From an uncultured Bacilli bacterium (GTDB taxonomy: Bacteria > Bacillota_I > Bacilli_A > RFN20 > CAG-826), in assembly GCA_944363565.1 (NCBI GenBank), contig CALVUI010000001.1:558350-591731 (forward strand): DNA of 33,382 bases, read 5' to 3'. Below are positions 7,613 through 15,969 of this stretch, in pieces; position 1 is the first letter of the stretch; every line of letters starts with the position of its first letter. The notes beneath the pieces were generated by a model. The model did not search any database. It was not told the DNA's origin and saw nothing but the letters and a program-made list of their open reading frames with translations. The position numbers were made by a program, and so were the translations under genes.

Positions 7613-8272
7613 CTATCCAAGGATTATCCTAACTATATTTGGGAAATCACTAGGCCCAAGGGCCACCGCTTCGGGGGCCTTGGCTTTCCCAAAGCCATAA
7701 GAGGCATGGACGAAGGGTAAACCGGCCTTATGGGTTTCCTCTTCGTCATGGAGGGTATCGCCGATATAGAGGGCCTTCTCTAGTTTTTCTTCCTTGATAA
7801 GGATAGCGAGGTTTTCGGCCTTGTCCAAATTATCGTCCCCGAAGCAAAGGTGCCTCTTAATGCAGGGGGCAAAGGAAGCGTTGCTTAGCATGGCCTCGAT
7901 GTAGCCGCTTTGGCAGTTGCTCAAAATATAGACCGGATAGCTTTGGGCGATTTCCGGTATCGCCTCGGAGATCCCTTCGAAAAAGCGGCCCGGATGTAAA
8001 CGCAGGTAGGAATTTTCCCCTTCCATCAAACGGGCCATGATCTCCTCCCTCTTGAGGCCTCCTAGGGACGAGGGAACCAGACGCTTGGCAATCTCATCCA
8101 TCGCTAGGCCCATGACCGAGGCCAACATCTGAGGCGTCATCTCATAGGGTCTCCCGGCGATTTGACTAAGGGTCAAAGCCCAGGATTCCGCGACTTCCTT
8201 CGAGCTATTCCAGATGGTGCCGTCGACATCGAAAATGACGGCCTTATAAGGGTTGTAATTCAAATTATCCAT
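7613..8272 (-). CDS. HAD-superfamily hydrolase, phosphoglycolate phosphatase-like
   Basis: A 219-residue phosphatase of HAD subfamily I. Motif I is FDVDGTIW (D-x-D-G-T, about residues 15-22). Motif II is YILSNCQSGY, with the Ser after the hydrophobic strand. Lys in the KAENLAIL region serves motif III, and motif IV is ALYIGDTLHDEE (G-D-x3-D). A helical cap lies between motifs I and II. Such enzymes hydrolyse small phosphate esters such as phosphoglycolate; the true substrate cannot be told. It follows the pyrophosphatase gene by 16 bases in the same direction and has no recognisable Shine-Dalgarno, so it is probably co-transcribed. Its 3' end faces the Xre gene across about 30 bases with no clear terminator. 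Confidence 0.85.
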   Translation of the reverse strand: MDNLNYNPYKAVIFDVDGTIWNSSKEVAESWALTLSQIAGRPYEMTPQMLASVMGLAMDEIAKRLVPSSLGGLKREEIMARLMEGENSYLRLHPGRFFEGISEAIPEIAQSYPVYILSNCQSGYIEAMLSNASFAPCIKRHLCFGDDNLDKAENLAILIKEEKLEKALYIGDTLHDEEETHKAGLPFVHASYGFGKAKAPEAVALGPSDFPNIVRIILG

Positions 8273-8288
8273 GCAAAAGGAAGATCTT

Positions 8289-8828
8289 TTATTGGTATTC
8301 CGGGAAGGTCTCGTCGTAGAGGCGGCGGCACTCGGCGATCACCTCCTGCGCTTCCTTTGGCCCCATATAGCCTTCGACCGAGGTCGACTTCCCGTGTTCG
8401 AGTTCCTTGTAGACCGAGAAGAAGTGGGTGATTTCCTCTTCGACGTGGTCCGGCAGTTCCTGGATCGAGGAGAACTGGCCATAGAAGGGATCGGAGAAGG
8501 GGACGGCCAGGATCTTGGCATCTCCCCTACCCCCATCGACCATCTTGATCATCCCGATCGGCCGGCAATAGACGAGGGCCAAGGGGACGATGGGGCCGCT
8601 GGAAATCACCAGGACATCGAGGGGGTCGCCGTCATCGGCGTAGGTCCTCGGGATGAACCCGTAGTTATGGGGATAATGGGTCGCGGTATAAAGGAAGCGA
8701 TCGAGGATGAGGGCCCCGGATTCGTGGTCGATCTCGTACTTGGCCGAACTCCCGGCCGTGATCTCGATGGCCGCGTAGAAGGCCTCGGGGGTCTGCTTTT
8801 TCTTTTCGACGCTGTGGATCAGGTTCAT
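8289..8828 (-). CDS. ppa: Inorganic pyrophosphatase, family I
   Basis: A 179-residue soluble enzyme that hydrolyses pyrophosphate to two phosphates and so drives biosynthetic reactions. The family I signature D-G-D-P-L-D-V is present as DDGDPLDVLV (D66, D68 and D71 bind metal). It is preceded by the N-terminal core with SSAKYEIDHESGALILDR and YPHNYGFIPRTYADD, which hold the conserved Lys, Glu, Arg and Tyr. EEITHFFSVYKELE completes the fold. Length matches bacterial enzymes (about 175). The ATG at 8828 lacks a Shine-Dalgarno; a TAGACT box lies 14 nt upstream, giving a leader of only a few nucleotides. It is divergent from the membrane protein gene at 8899. Confidence 0.95.
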   Translation of the reverse strand: MNLIHSVEKKKQTPEAFYAAIEITAGSSAKYEIDHESGALILDRFLYTATHYPHNYGFIPRTYADDGDPLDVLVISSGPIVPLALVYCRPIGMIKMVDGGRGDAKILAVPFSDPFYGQFSSIQELPDHVEEEITHFFSVYKELEHGKSTSVEGYMGPKEAQEVIAECRRLYDETFPEYQ

Positions 8829-8885
8829 GTTTGCTCTGCCATAGTCTAACCTTTGGGGGCCCTTTATGCATCTAGGGAAGGAAGA

Positions 8886-8891
8886 TAGAAT
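8886..8891 (+). promoter_or_regulatory. -10 box of the 8899 gene, leaderless geometry with GTG start
   Basis: TAGAAT ends 7 nt before a GTG that is in frame with the open reading frame. The nearest upstream ATG (8890) overlaps the -10 box itself and so cannot be in the transcript. Confidence 0.6.
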
Positions 8892-8898
8892 GGAGCCC

Positions 8899-9609
8899 GT
8901 GAAAAAACCTTACCGTCTCCCCTATGGGGTCCTCTGGGCCATCTCTATTCTTTTCGGCCTCGTCATGCTGGCCGGTTTCGCCGGCCTCTTCGTGGCCGCC
9001 TTCCTTCAAAGCGAACATGATGTCGGGGACCTCGACGACATCATCGGCTTTCTAAGCGTTGGCCTTATGGTCCTTGGCTGCTTCGGCCTTGGCATCTCCC
9101 TCAATTACCTCTACCCCCGTTACCTCGAACGGAAGGAAAGGAAACTGATGGCCCTCAAGGTCAAGAAGGTCCCCCTTCCTTCCATCGAACTCGAAAAGAT
9201 GATCGCCTCTTGGACCCCGATTGAAGGGGAAGATGGGGTCTACCGCCTTAACCTCCCCAAAGGGAGCCTCGACATCGTGATAAAGGAAAACGGGGAAATC
9301 CCCAGCGACGAGGAAATCGACACCTACATCCTCATGAGCGAATATCGGAAAGGCCTGGAAGCCCCCAAGACCGTCCTCTTCCTGGTGAGAAGCGACCTCT
9401 TGGAAGGCCTAAACAAAGACCGCCTCAAGAAGGCGATGGGACGGGTCGCGGCCCTTTACGACGGATGCGATGCCCTCCCCCTCATCTTCTTCCATGCCGA
9501 GTTCGGCGGCCATCTTTATTACGCCTTGCCTAGTCTCAAAAAGAGTTCCTTCCCCCAAGCAGTCCTCAATTACTTCGAGCCAAAGAAAAAGGCCGCCGAA
9601 GCGGCCTAA
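8899..9609 (+). CDS. Membrane protein with two N-terminal helices and a cytoplasmic domain, unknown function
   Basis: About 236 residues from the GTG at 8899. Two membrane segments (LWAISILFGLVMLAGFAGLF and the GFLSVGLMVLGCFGLGISLN region) are followed by the basic stretch YLERKERKLMALKVKK and a soluble domain of about 150 residues with alternating strands and helices. No family is recognised. ATGs at 8866 and 8890 are possible, but a TAGAAT box at 8886-8891 argues for the GTG as a leaderless start. The last codons (KKKAAEAA) overlap the terminator hairpin of the convergent lipoprotein gene. Confidence 0.7.
   Translation: MKKPYRLPYGVLWAISILFGLVMLAGFAGLFVAAFLQSEHDVGDLDDIIGFLSVGLMVLGCFGLGISLNYLYPRYLERKERKLMALKVKKVPLPSIELEKMIASWTPIEGEDGVYRLNLPKGSLDIVIKENGEIPSDEEIDTYILMSEYRKGLEAPKTVLFLVRSDLLEGLNKDRLKKAMGRVAALYDGCDALPLIFFHAEFGGHLYYALPSLKKSSFPQAVLNYFEPKKKAAEAA
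9582..9607 (-). terminator. Rho-independent terminator of the lipoprotein gene
   Basis: On the minus strand AGGCCGC-TTCG-GCGGCCT (9607-9590) forms a perfect 7-bp stem with a stable UUCG tetraloop. A T-rich tail, TTTTCTTT, follows. It lies 16 bases past the lipoprotein stop and inside the 3' end of the convergent gene. Confidence 0.85.
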
Positions 9610-9622
9610 TGTTCTTGGCTTA

Positions 9623-10816
9623 TCAGGCAGTGAGGTCGATGTAGCCTTCGCCCGGAACCCAGTCGTCCTGGGCTTCGGTCCCGCCTTCGAGGGCGAGTTT
9701 CATATCGAGATCGACATCGATGTCCATCGTGCCCTCAGTTCCGAAAAGCGCCGAAGTATCGATGGCGCCCTTGGCGGTAAGCCCGGCCACCTCGAGACCG
9801 AGGTAGGAGCCGTCTTCCTTATAGGAAAGGGCAATCTGGAAGTCGGCGATGGTGAGGTCCTCGAACATCGCTTCGATGCTGGCGATCACCTGTTCGAGCA
9901 TGGCGGAATCGACGGGTTGTCCATCGGGCATCACGGTGAAGACCGTGTTGTAGGCGATTAGGTAAACCATGTCGTCCTTGAAGGCTTCCCCGTCGAAGGC
10001 CACTTCCATGGAGTAGAGGTCCTCGGCCAACTTGTTGTAGGCCACGGTCGCGGACTCGAGGTCCTCGAGGGCGGCCGGAAGTTCCTTCACGAGGGGCAAG
10101 AGAGTTTCGCCGTAATTGGTCGGGATGTGGACGGTGTAATCGACGGCGCCGGGGATCAACAACTGGGTCGGAAGTTCCTCGGGTAGTTGCTGGCCGCCGG
10201 TGAATTCCTCGAGGGCAGCCCGCATGAGGCCTTCGGTCAGATCAAGGTAAACGGTCCCTTCCTTGACGTGGATGGCCTCGTCGAGGGTCAAGGGCCCGAT
10301 GGAGGTTTCGGTGGCCGCAGCGGTTATGTAGTGGATACCATAATCATCAGCGTAGCCGAATTCTTCGACTACCTCATCGGTATTGTGGTTGTAATGGTGG
10401 CTAACGACGTCGAGCTTGATCCCGCCCTTGATGGTGGCAGCCACATAAAGGGGATCGGAGACGGTCGTGCCGGTCGTGTCGCCCGGCAGGTGGTCGAGGT
10501 GGGCATCGACCTTCAGAGTATCGAACTCGAAGGCCATGTTGGAATAGGAATAGACGGGGAAGGTTTCGGCGGCCGGATCGGTCGGATCGAGAGAGCCGTT
10601 CTCCACGACGAGGGCATCTTGAAGGAGCTTCACGTGGCCATCGATCTCGAGGCCGGCGTCGAAGGAATCGAGGTCGAGCTTGCCAACCGCCCCTTCGAGG
10701 GCGGCCATCGCCTCTTCCTTGGTGATCTCGACGGCCGGGGGCGTCGAGGGTTCGGTCGGCCCGCAGGCCGCCAAAAGCATGGCAAGCGGCAGGACATACA
10801 GTAGTTTTTTGTTCAT
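9623..10816 (-). CDS. Secreted lipoprotein of unknown function
   Basis: A 397-residue protein that begins MNKKLLYVLPLAMLLAACGP, a classic lipoprotein signal peptide with an L-A-A-C lipobox (Cys18), so it should be lipid-anchored outside the membrane. The mature part is acidic and has a long run of beta-like segments (for example GLEIDGHVKLLQDALVVENG and DYTVHIPTNYGETLLPLVKE). A second related region appears near the C-terminus (QIALSYKEDGSYLGLEVAGL), which suggests a large lipid-binding-type or beta-sandwich fold. No family is recognised. AGGAG lies 7 nt before the ATG, an unusually clear ribosome binding site for this window. It is downstream of the pho operon on the same strand but has its own promoter region with a dyad. 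Confidence 0.8.
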   Translation of the reverse strand: MNKKLLYVLPLAMLLAACGPTEPSTPPAVEITKEEAMAALEGAVGKLDLDSFDAGLEIDGHVKLLQDALVVENGSLDPTDPAAETFPVYSYSNMAFEFDTLKVDAHLDHLPGDTTGTTVSDPLYVAATIKGGIKLDVVSHHYNHNTDEVVEEFGYADDYGIHYITAAATETSIGPLTLDEAIHVKEGTVYLDLTEGLMRAALEEFTGGQQLPEELPTQLLIPGAVDYTVHIPTNYGETLLPLVKELPAALEDLESATVAYNKLAEDLYSMEVAFDGEAFKDDMVYLIAYNTVFTVMPDGQPVDSAMLEQVIASIEAMFEDLTIADFQIALSYKEDGSYLGLEVAGLTAKGAIDTSALFGTEGTMDIDVDLDMKLALEGGTEAQDDWVPGEGYIDLTA

Positions 10817-10847
10817 GTTTTTCTCCTAAATTGCTGGATGTTGTATA

Positions 10848-10870
10848 CCCCCTTATATCGGATAAGGGGG
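10848..10870. promoter_or_regulatory. Perfect 9-bp inverted repeat upstream of the lipoprotein gene, possible operator
   Basis: CCCCCTTAT, a 5-nt spacer, then ATAAGGGGG: a perfect dyad between phoR and the lipoprotein gene. On the minus strand it ends directly at TATACA, a plausible -10 for the lipoprotein gene, so it covers the -35 region. There is no T-run on either side, so it is a poor terminator and a better candidate for a protein-binding site. Confidence 0.5.
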
Positions 10871-10903
10871 CTGACGTAAAGCAAAATAATTTGCAAAGAG
10901 GAC

Positions 10904-12178
10904 TCAGGGGAGGCTGACCGTGACCTTGGTCCCCTTCCCCAAAGAGCTTTGTATTTCGACCTTGCCCCCGTAACGGAGGACGATGTGCTTGACGATCGAG
11001 AGGCCGAGACCCGTGCTTTCCGATTCCCGGTTATGGGAGGCATCGACCCGGTAGAACCGTTCGAAGACCCGGGGCAAGGATTCCAAAGGAATCCCCTGCC
11101 CGTCGTCCTCGACGTAGAAGCCGTTTTTATTTAGGACCACCGCGACCTTGCCGCCATCCTTCCCGTACTTCAAAGAATTCTCGATGAGGTTCTTGAGCAG
11201 GAAGTAGGCATCCCTCTCTTCCATTAAATAAGAGAAGGTCCCTTCGATGGAGACCTTGGCACGTTTCTTTGCAATTGTCGGTTCCAAGGATAAAAGGCAA
11301 TCGTTGTAGATCTGACGGAAATCGACCACGTTCTTGGGGCTCGGCTTCGTATTCTCGAGGCGGCTCAAGCGAAGCATGTCTTCCACCAGGACCGAGAGAC
11401 GCCGGGCTTCCGACTCGATGTGACCGATGGCCTCATTCAAGGAAGGATCCTTGTTTTGGAGGGAGAGGATTTCCGAAAAGCCGCGGATGGTGGCAAGGGG
11501 CGTCTTCAGCTCATGGCCGAGTGAAGAAGAGAAGGAGGAACGGATGTCCTCCCCCTTGGCCTCGTAGGAGATGTCGGCGACCGCGATGATGAGGCCCTCG
11601 TGGTAAGGGGTCGAAGTCAGTAGATACGTCTTGCCGTTACGGTCGATCGTGGCCCGAAAGCCCTGGACCGCGGCAATCTTCCTCGAGATTTCCTCGGGCA
11701 GCATCAAATCGGTATAGGTCCTCTCGGGCCGTGGGACCAGTTCGAAGTAACGGAGCAAGGCCCCGTTCGCGTAGCCCATCTTCCCGTCTTTGTCGAAGTA
11801 GGCGATCCCCTCCCCGACGTTTTCGAGCATTTCCTCGAGGCTCCGGTTGTCTTCTTCGAGGCTATTTAGACGTTCCCTGGTCTTCCCTTCCTTTTCCTTT
11901 AATTCGGCCAATAACGAGGCGCTGGCCTCATCGAGATCCGAGGGCCTTTCGCCCTTTTCGAGATAGTCCTTGATCTTATTTACGTCCTTCCTTTGCCCCC
12001 TGAGGACCAAATATGGGATCAGATAGGAAACGACGACCAGGACCAAAAGCAAAAAGGCGGCCAGGACGTAGTAACCTACCTCGAGGCCAGGACCCGTCAA
12101 AGCCAAGGCCAAAATGATGGCGAGGCCTAGCAAAAACGACGCCAACGAAGAGAAAAAAGGTAGAAATTTCCGCTTCAT
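10904..12178 (-). CDS. phoR: Phosphate regulon sensor histidine kinase PhoR
   Basis: A 424-residue membrane kinase. Two hydrophobic segments (about 8-28 and 36-58) are separated by a very short loop, so there is no extracellular sensor domain. A helical linker and a PAS-like domain (about 115-205, ENVGEGIAYFDKDGKMGYAN) follow. The HisKA phosphoacceptor is H222 in GHELKTPLATIRGFSEIL. The HATPase domain has the N box (LLKNLIENSLKYG), G1 (YVEDDGQGIP) and G2 (STGLGLSIVKHIV). The ATG at 12178 is chosen because it overlaps the regulator stop as ATGA. Lack of an external domain fits a kinase that reads phosphate status through the Pst transporter and PhoU. It is the last gene of the pst-pho operon. 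Confidence 0.92.
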   Translation of the reverse strand: MKRKFLPFFSSLASFLLGLAIILALALTGPGLEVGYYVLAAFLLLVLVVVSYLIPYLVLRGQRKDVNKIKDYLEKGERPSDLDEASASLLAELKEKEGKTRERLNSLEEDNRSLEEMLENVGEGIAYFDKDGKMGYANGALLRYFELVPRPERTYTDLMLPEEISRKIAAVQGFRATIDRNGKTYLLTSTPYHEGLIIAVADISYEAKGEDIRSSFSSSLGHELKTPLATIRGFSEILSLQNKDPSLNEAIGHIESEARRLSVLVEDMLRLSRLENTKPSPKNVVDFRQIYNDCLLSLEPTIAKKRAKVSIEGTFSYLMEERDAYFLLKNLIENSLKYGKDGGKVAVVLNKNGFYVEDDGQGIPLESLPRVFERFYRVDASHNRESESTGLGLSIVKHIVLRYGGKVEIQSSLGKGTKVTVSLP

Positions 12179-12837
12179 TGGAGGACGAAGCCGACCCCCC
12201 GGACGGTCTTGAGGCTCCCCCCGTGGGAACCTAGCTTCCTCCTGAGGGAAGCGACGTGGACGTCGAGGGTCCGGGTTTCGATTTCCTCGTTGATGTCCCA
12301 AACCGCGGATAGCAAATAGCTCTTGCTAAGGACCTCGCCACGATGGGAATAAAGGTGCTTCAATAGGTCGTATTCCTTGAGGGTCAGCTTCAGGGCTTCC
12401 CCGTCGAGATAGAAGGCGTGTTCGGCTTCCTTTAATACCAAGCCGTCCTCCGTGGCTTCCTTTTGGCTCCTCCTTAGTAGGGCCTTGATCCTGGCGATCA
12501 ACTCGAGGACCCCGAAGGGCTTGGGGAGATAGTCATCGGCCCCGCCTTCGAGGCCGGCAACCTTTTCGCTTTCCTCGCCCTTGGCCGAGACGATGATGAC
12601 CGGGAGTTCTTTGTAGACTGTTTCCTGTCTCAGGCTCCTAAGGATGTCGAGGCCATCCTCCCCCGGCAGCATGAGGTCGAGGAGCAGAAGGTCGGGTTTT
12701 TGCTCTTGAAGGCCCCGGAACAAAGCCTTCCCGCTTTCATAGAGGCGGTATTCGAAACCACCGAGTTTGAGGGCGGCGGCGTAAAGTTCGAGGATCCCCT
12801 TGTCGTCGTCGAGGGCGTAAATCAAAGGCATCTTCAT
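12175..12837 (-). CDS. phoB: Phosphate regulon response regulator, OmpR family (PhoB/PhoP)
   Basis: A 220-residue two-domain regulator. The receiver domain has the acidic pocket (D10-D11-D12), the phosphorylation site D54 in LLLLDLMLPGEDG, and the conserved Ser and Lys in VIIVSAKGEE and YLPKPF. The C-terminal winged helix (about 125-220) includes LTLKEYDLLKHLYSHRGEVL and TLDVHVASLRRKLG, the recognition helix region of OmpR-type proteins. The start at 12837 overlaps the phoU stop as ATGA. It is expected to be phosphorylated by the kinase encoded immediately downstream and to bind the direct repeats found upstream of pstS. Confidence 0.93.
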   Translation of the reverse strand: MKMPLIYALDDDKGILELYAAALKLGGFEYRLYESGKALFRGLQEQKPDLLLLDLMLPGEDGLDILRSLRQETVYKELPVIIVSAKGEESEKVAGLEGGADDYLPKPFGVLELIARIKALLRRSQKEATEDGLVLKEAEHAFYLDGEALKLTLKEYDLLKHLYSHRGEVLSKSYLLSAVWDINEEIETRTLDVHVASLRRKLGSHGGSLKTVRGVGFVLQ

Positions 12838-13475
12838 TTGAGATAACCGGCTCCCGTCACCGAATAATCGACCCATTCCCCGAGGTTGACGGCGTGGTCC
12901 GCCATCCTCTCGAGATACTTGGCGATGAGGGAAGAAACCAAGGCCAGTTCGGGATTTTCCCCGGCCTTGATGTCCTTGATGGCGTCTTCCCTGACCTTTA
13001 GGAAAAGGGCATCGATCTTGTCATCGTCCTTATCAAGGCCCCGGGCCTTTTCCAAATCGGAATTGATGAAGCAATAGACGGCCTGGTGGACGAGGTCGCG
13101 GACGTAGGTGGCAAGAAGTCTTAGGTCTTCGTCGAGATGGACATAGGGAGTCTTGAGGGCCGTGATTTCCTCGGCGATGTCGACGGCGTAGTCCCCGATC
13201 CTTTCAAGGTCGGTCGCCATCTTGAGGGCGCTGCTGACCTGGAGGAAGTCGCTGGCGTAAGGCGAATCGAGTAACAAGATCGAAAAGCACTTCTTTTCGA
13301 GTTCATTGGTCAGGCGGTCGATCTCGTCATCGCCCTTGATGACCTTCTCGGCGTCTTTGCTAAGGCCCTTTTCCAGGGACGCCAAAGCCCCGTCGATGGC
13401 CCCTTCGACCTTGAGGCTCAGGGCGTTGAGGAGGGAGCGGACTTCCCCGATTTGCTCATTGAAGCGTTTCATCAT
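12834..13475 (-). CDS. phoU: Phosphate signalling protein PhoU
   Basis: A 213-residue all-helical protein made of two PhoU repeats. Each carries the metal-cluster motif of the family: [18 protein letters not shown] in the first half and [18 protein letters not shown] in the second. PhoU links the Pst importer to the PhoR kinase and keeps the regulon silent when phosphate is plentiful. Two consecutive ATG codons begin the gene; the first overlaps the pstB stop. The position between pstB and the regulator genes is the standard arrangement. Confidence 0.95.
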   Translation of the reverse strand: MMKRFNEQIGEVRSLLNALSLKVEGAIDGALASLEKGLSKDAEKVIKGDDEIDRLTNELEKKCFSILLLDSPYASDFLQVSSALKMATDLERIGDYAVDIAEEITALKTPYVHLDEDLRLLATYVRDLVHQAVYCFINSDLEKARGLDKDDDKIDALFLKVREDAIKDIKAGENPELALVSSLIAKYLERMADHAVNLGEWVDYSVTGAGYLK

Positions 13476-14263
13476 CCAAACCTCCCGGTGATGTAAGACA
13501 GGGTCCTTTCATCCTGTGGGTGCGAGAATATGGCGGTGGTGGGGGCCTCTTCCACCAGTTCGCCCATCAGGAAGAAGGCCGTGCGGTCGGCGATTCGAGC
13601 CGCCTGTTGCATGTTGTGGGTGACGATGACGATTCCGATTTCCTTCTTCAACTCCCCGATCAGTTCCTCTATTTTCGCGGTTGAGACCGGGTCGAGGGCG
13701 CTGGTGGGCTCGTCAAGGAGGAGGATCGAGGGCGAGGCACTTAAGGCTCTAGCGATGCAAAGGCGCTGCTGCTGGCCTCCCGATAGGGCGAGGGCGCTTT
13801 CCTTCAAGCGGTCCTTGACCTCGTCGTAGATCGAAGCCCTCTTGAGGGAAGATACCACAATCTCGTCCAGTTCGTCCTTCTTTTTTATCCCGAAGGTCCG
13901 GGGGGCATAGGCGATGTTGTCGTAGATGCTCATCGGGAAGGGATTGGGCTTTTGGAAGACCATCCCGACCTTGCGGCGGAGATAAGGGACGTCAAAGCCC
14001 TTCTGGTAGATGTCTTGGCCCCCGATCTCGACCTTGCCTTCGACCCGGCAGCCGTCGATCAGGTCGTTCATCCGGTTCAGGGTCCGTAGGAAGGTCGACT
14101 TCCCGCAACCACTGGGGCCGATGAAGGCCTCGACCTGTTTTTCCTCGATACTAATCGAGACGTTTTTGAGGGCCTGCTTTTCCCCGTAGTAGAGATTGAG
14201 CTCCTCGACTTTGATCTTGAATCCGTCGAAGACGGGTTCGTCGCTGATTCTAGGCTTTCCCAT
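13472..14263 (-). CDS. pstB: Phosphate ABC transporter ATP-binding protein PstB
   Basis: A 263-residue ATPase that powers phosphate import. Walker A is GPSGCGKST (49-57), the Q-loop lies in [20 protein letters not shown], the signature is LSGGQQQR (160-167), Walker B is [13 protein letters not shown] and the H-loop is in [10 protein letters not shown]. The [10 protein letters not shown] block after the Q-loop is characteristic of PstB. The gene overlaps the 3' end of pstA by 14 bases and the start of phoU by 4, indicating coupled translation. Length is typical (about 250-270). Confidence 0.97.
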   Translation of the reverse strand: MGKPRISDEPVFDGFKIKVEELNLYYGEKQALKNVSISIEEKQVEAFIGPSGCGKSTFLRTLNRMNDLIDGCRVEGKVEIGGQDIYQKGFDVPYLRRKVGMVFQKPNPFPMSIYDNIAYAPRTFGIKKKDELDEIVVSSLKRASIYDEVKDRLKESALALSGGQQQRLCIARALSASPSILLLDEPTSALDPVSTAKIEELIGELKKEIGIVIVTHNMQQAARIADRTAFFLMGELVEEAPTTAIFSHPQDERTLSYITGRFG

Positions 14264-15101
14264 AGCCCTTCCCCCTTAGTAGACGTTCGGCCAATAGGGC
14301 CAAGAGGTTGATGAAGATGACGAGAAGCAAGAGGACGACCGAAGTGGCGGCCGCCTCTTCCGGCATTCCGAAGTTCGAGAAGTAATAGATGTCGAGGGCC
14401 AAACTGGTCCCGGCGCTTAGCATATCCCCCGGAACCTTGTTGACCACCATCCCGATGGTGAGGAGAAGGACGGCGGACTCGCTGATGACGCGGCCCGAGG
14501 CCAAGATGCAGCCGGTGACGATGCCAGAACTTGCCGAAGGCAAGACGACCTTGAAGACGGTCCGTGACTTCTGGGCCCCAAGGGCCAGGGAGGCTTCCCG
14601 AAGGGACTTCGGGACCGAAACCAAGGCCTCTTCGACAGAACGGACGATGAGGGGCAGGATCATGAGGAAGAGGGTCAAGCCCCCACCGAGCAAGGAATAT
14701 CCCCAGCCAAAACCGACCACGAAGACGAGGTAACCAAAGAGTCCATAGACGATCGAGGGAATCCCCGAGAGGGTTTCGGTGGCCAGCCTGATGGCCTTGA
14801 CGAGCTTCGATTCGGATTTGCTGTATTCGGAAAGAAAGATGGCGCTCCCGATTCCGATCGGTAGACCGAGGGCCAAGGCAATGAGCAAGAGTTCCAAAGT
14901 TCCCACGATGGCAGGCCAGATGGAAATCAGATCCGGGGCCCGGTAGGGACCAAAGAGGAAGTCCCAGGTCAGATACCCCATCCCATCGACGAGAATGTAG
15001 ATGATGATACCAAGCAAAGCCACGTTCGAAAGGATGAGGGAGAGATAGGTCACTCCCTTGAGGCTCAGGCCCAGATAACGCGATAGCCCCTTCCTAGACA
15101 T
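14250..15101 (-). CDS. pstA: Phosphate ABC transporter permease PstA
   Basis: A 283-residue inner membrane permease with about six membrane segments. It has the binding-protein-dependent transport (EAA) loop [20 protein letters not shown], which contacts PstB, and the conserved [18 protein letters not shown] segment of PstA/PstC proteins. It pairs with PstC to form the phosphate channel. It overlaps pstC upstream by 8 bases and pstB downstream by 14. Confidence 0.95.
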   Translation of the reverse strand: MSRKGLSRYLGLSLKGVTYLSLILSNVALLGIIIYILVDGMGYLTWDFLFGPYRAPDLISIWPAIVGTLELLLIALALGLPIGIGSAIFLSEYSKSESKLVKAIRLATETLSGIPSIVYGLFGYLVFVVGFGWGYSLLGGGLTLFLMILPLIVRSVEEALVSVPKSLREASLALGAQKSRTVFKVVLPSASSGIVTGCILASGRVISESAVLLLTIGMVVNKVPGDMLSAGTSLALDIYYFSNFGMPEEAAATSVVLLLLVIFINLLALLAERLLRGKGYGKA

Positions 15102-15969
15102 GTTTCATCTTGCTCCTGAAAAGAGCGAAGACCCCGTTGATGAGGAGGGTCAAAACAAAGAGGACGACCCCGCAGGCTACTAAGGCCGTGAGGTCATCGC
15201 CGGTCAATTCCATGGCCCCCATGGCGATGTTGGCAGTAAGGGTCCTTACCGAAACCGTGAGGCCGGTCGGATAATTGACGGAACCGCCGAGGACGAGGAT
15301 GACCGCCATCGTTTCACCGAGAGCCCGGCCGCAACTGAGGACCAAGGCCGCGAAGATACCGCTTTTGGCGGCCGGGACCATGATCTTGAAGACGGCTTCT
15401 TCCTTGGTCGAACCTAGGGCCAAGGCCCCTTCGTAATACATGGGGTCGGTGGCGTTCAAAGCATCGAGGCTCATCGAGACCATGGTCGGAAGGACCATGA
15501 TCATGAGGACGATCGAAGCCGACAGGATCCCATAGCCCGAGGCATTGAGACTGAGGTAGTCGGCGATGAAGGGAACGACCACCGATAGGCCGAAGAGGCC
15601 ATAGATGACCGAGGGGATGCCGGACAACAAATTAATGCAAAACCCGACCGGTTTCTTCAAAAAACGGGGTAGGAACTTGTAGATGCAGATGGCGGTCAAT
15701 AAGCCAAAGACCCCACCGCCCAGGGTCGCCATCGCCGTCAGAACCAGGGTCGTGACCAGCATGGCGGCGATCCCGTAGGAACCGGCATTGAGGTTCCAGA
15801 CCGAGGAGAAAAGGAACTTGTCGATCCCGGTTTGGAAGATGAAGGGCAGGCCGTTGGCGAAAAGATAGACCGTGATGACGATGATGGCGAAGATGGCAAA
15901 AAGGGCGCAGAGGAAGAGCGCCCACTTGATAATCCCTTCTTTTGTTCTAGCGAGGGTTGCCGAGGTCAT
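15094..15969 (-). CDS. pstC: Phosphate ABC transporter permease PstC
   Basis: A 291-residue permease with about six membrane segments. It contains LLSGIPSVIYGLFGLSVVVP and the cytoplasmic EAA-type loop (DPMYYEGALALGSTKEEAVF), followed by CGRALGETMAVILVLGG, the conserved PstC segment with the charged R and E in the translocation path. The ATG at 15969 is chosen since it overlaps the pstS stop as ATGA; an upstream in-frame start would lie inside pstS. Its partner is PstA. Confidence 0.95.
   Translation of the reverse strand: MTSATLARTKEGIIKWALFLCALFAIFAIIVITVYLFANGLPFIFQTGIDKFLFSSVWNLNAGSYGIAAMLVTTLVLTAMATLGGGVFGLLTAICIYKFLPRFLKKPVGFCINLLSGIPSVIYGLFGLSVVVPFIADYLSLNASGYGILSASIVLMIMVLPTMVSMSLDALNATDPMYYEGALALGSTKEEAVFKIMVPAAKSGIFAALVLSCGRALGETMAVILVLGGSVNYPTGLTVSVRTLTANIAMGAMELTGDDLTALVACGVVLFVLTLLINGVFALFRSKMKHV

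Noticed and set aside
10870-10900. A second Pho box before the lipoprotein gene (TTTGCA-N5-TTTTGC)
   Set aside because: Only two poor matches to the repeat and no third copy; not distinguishable from chance in AT-rich intergenic DNA.
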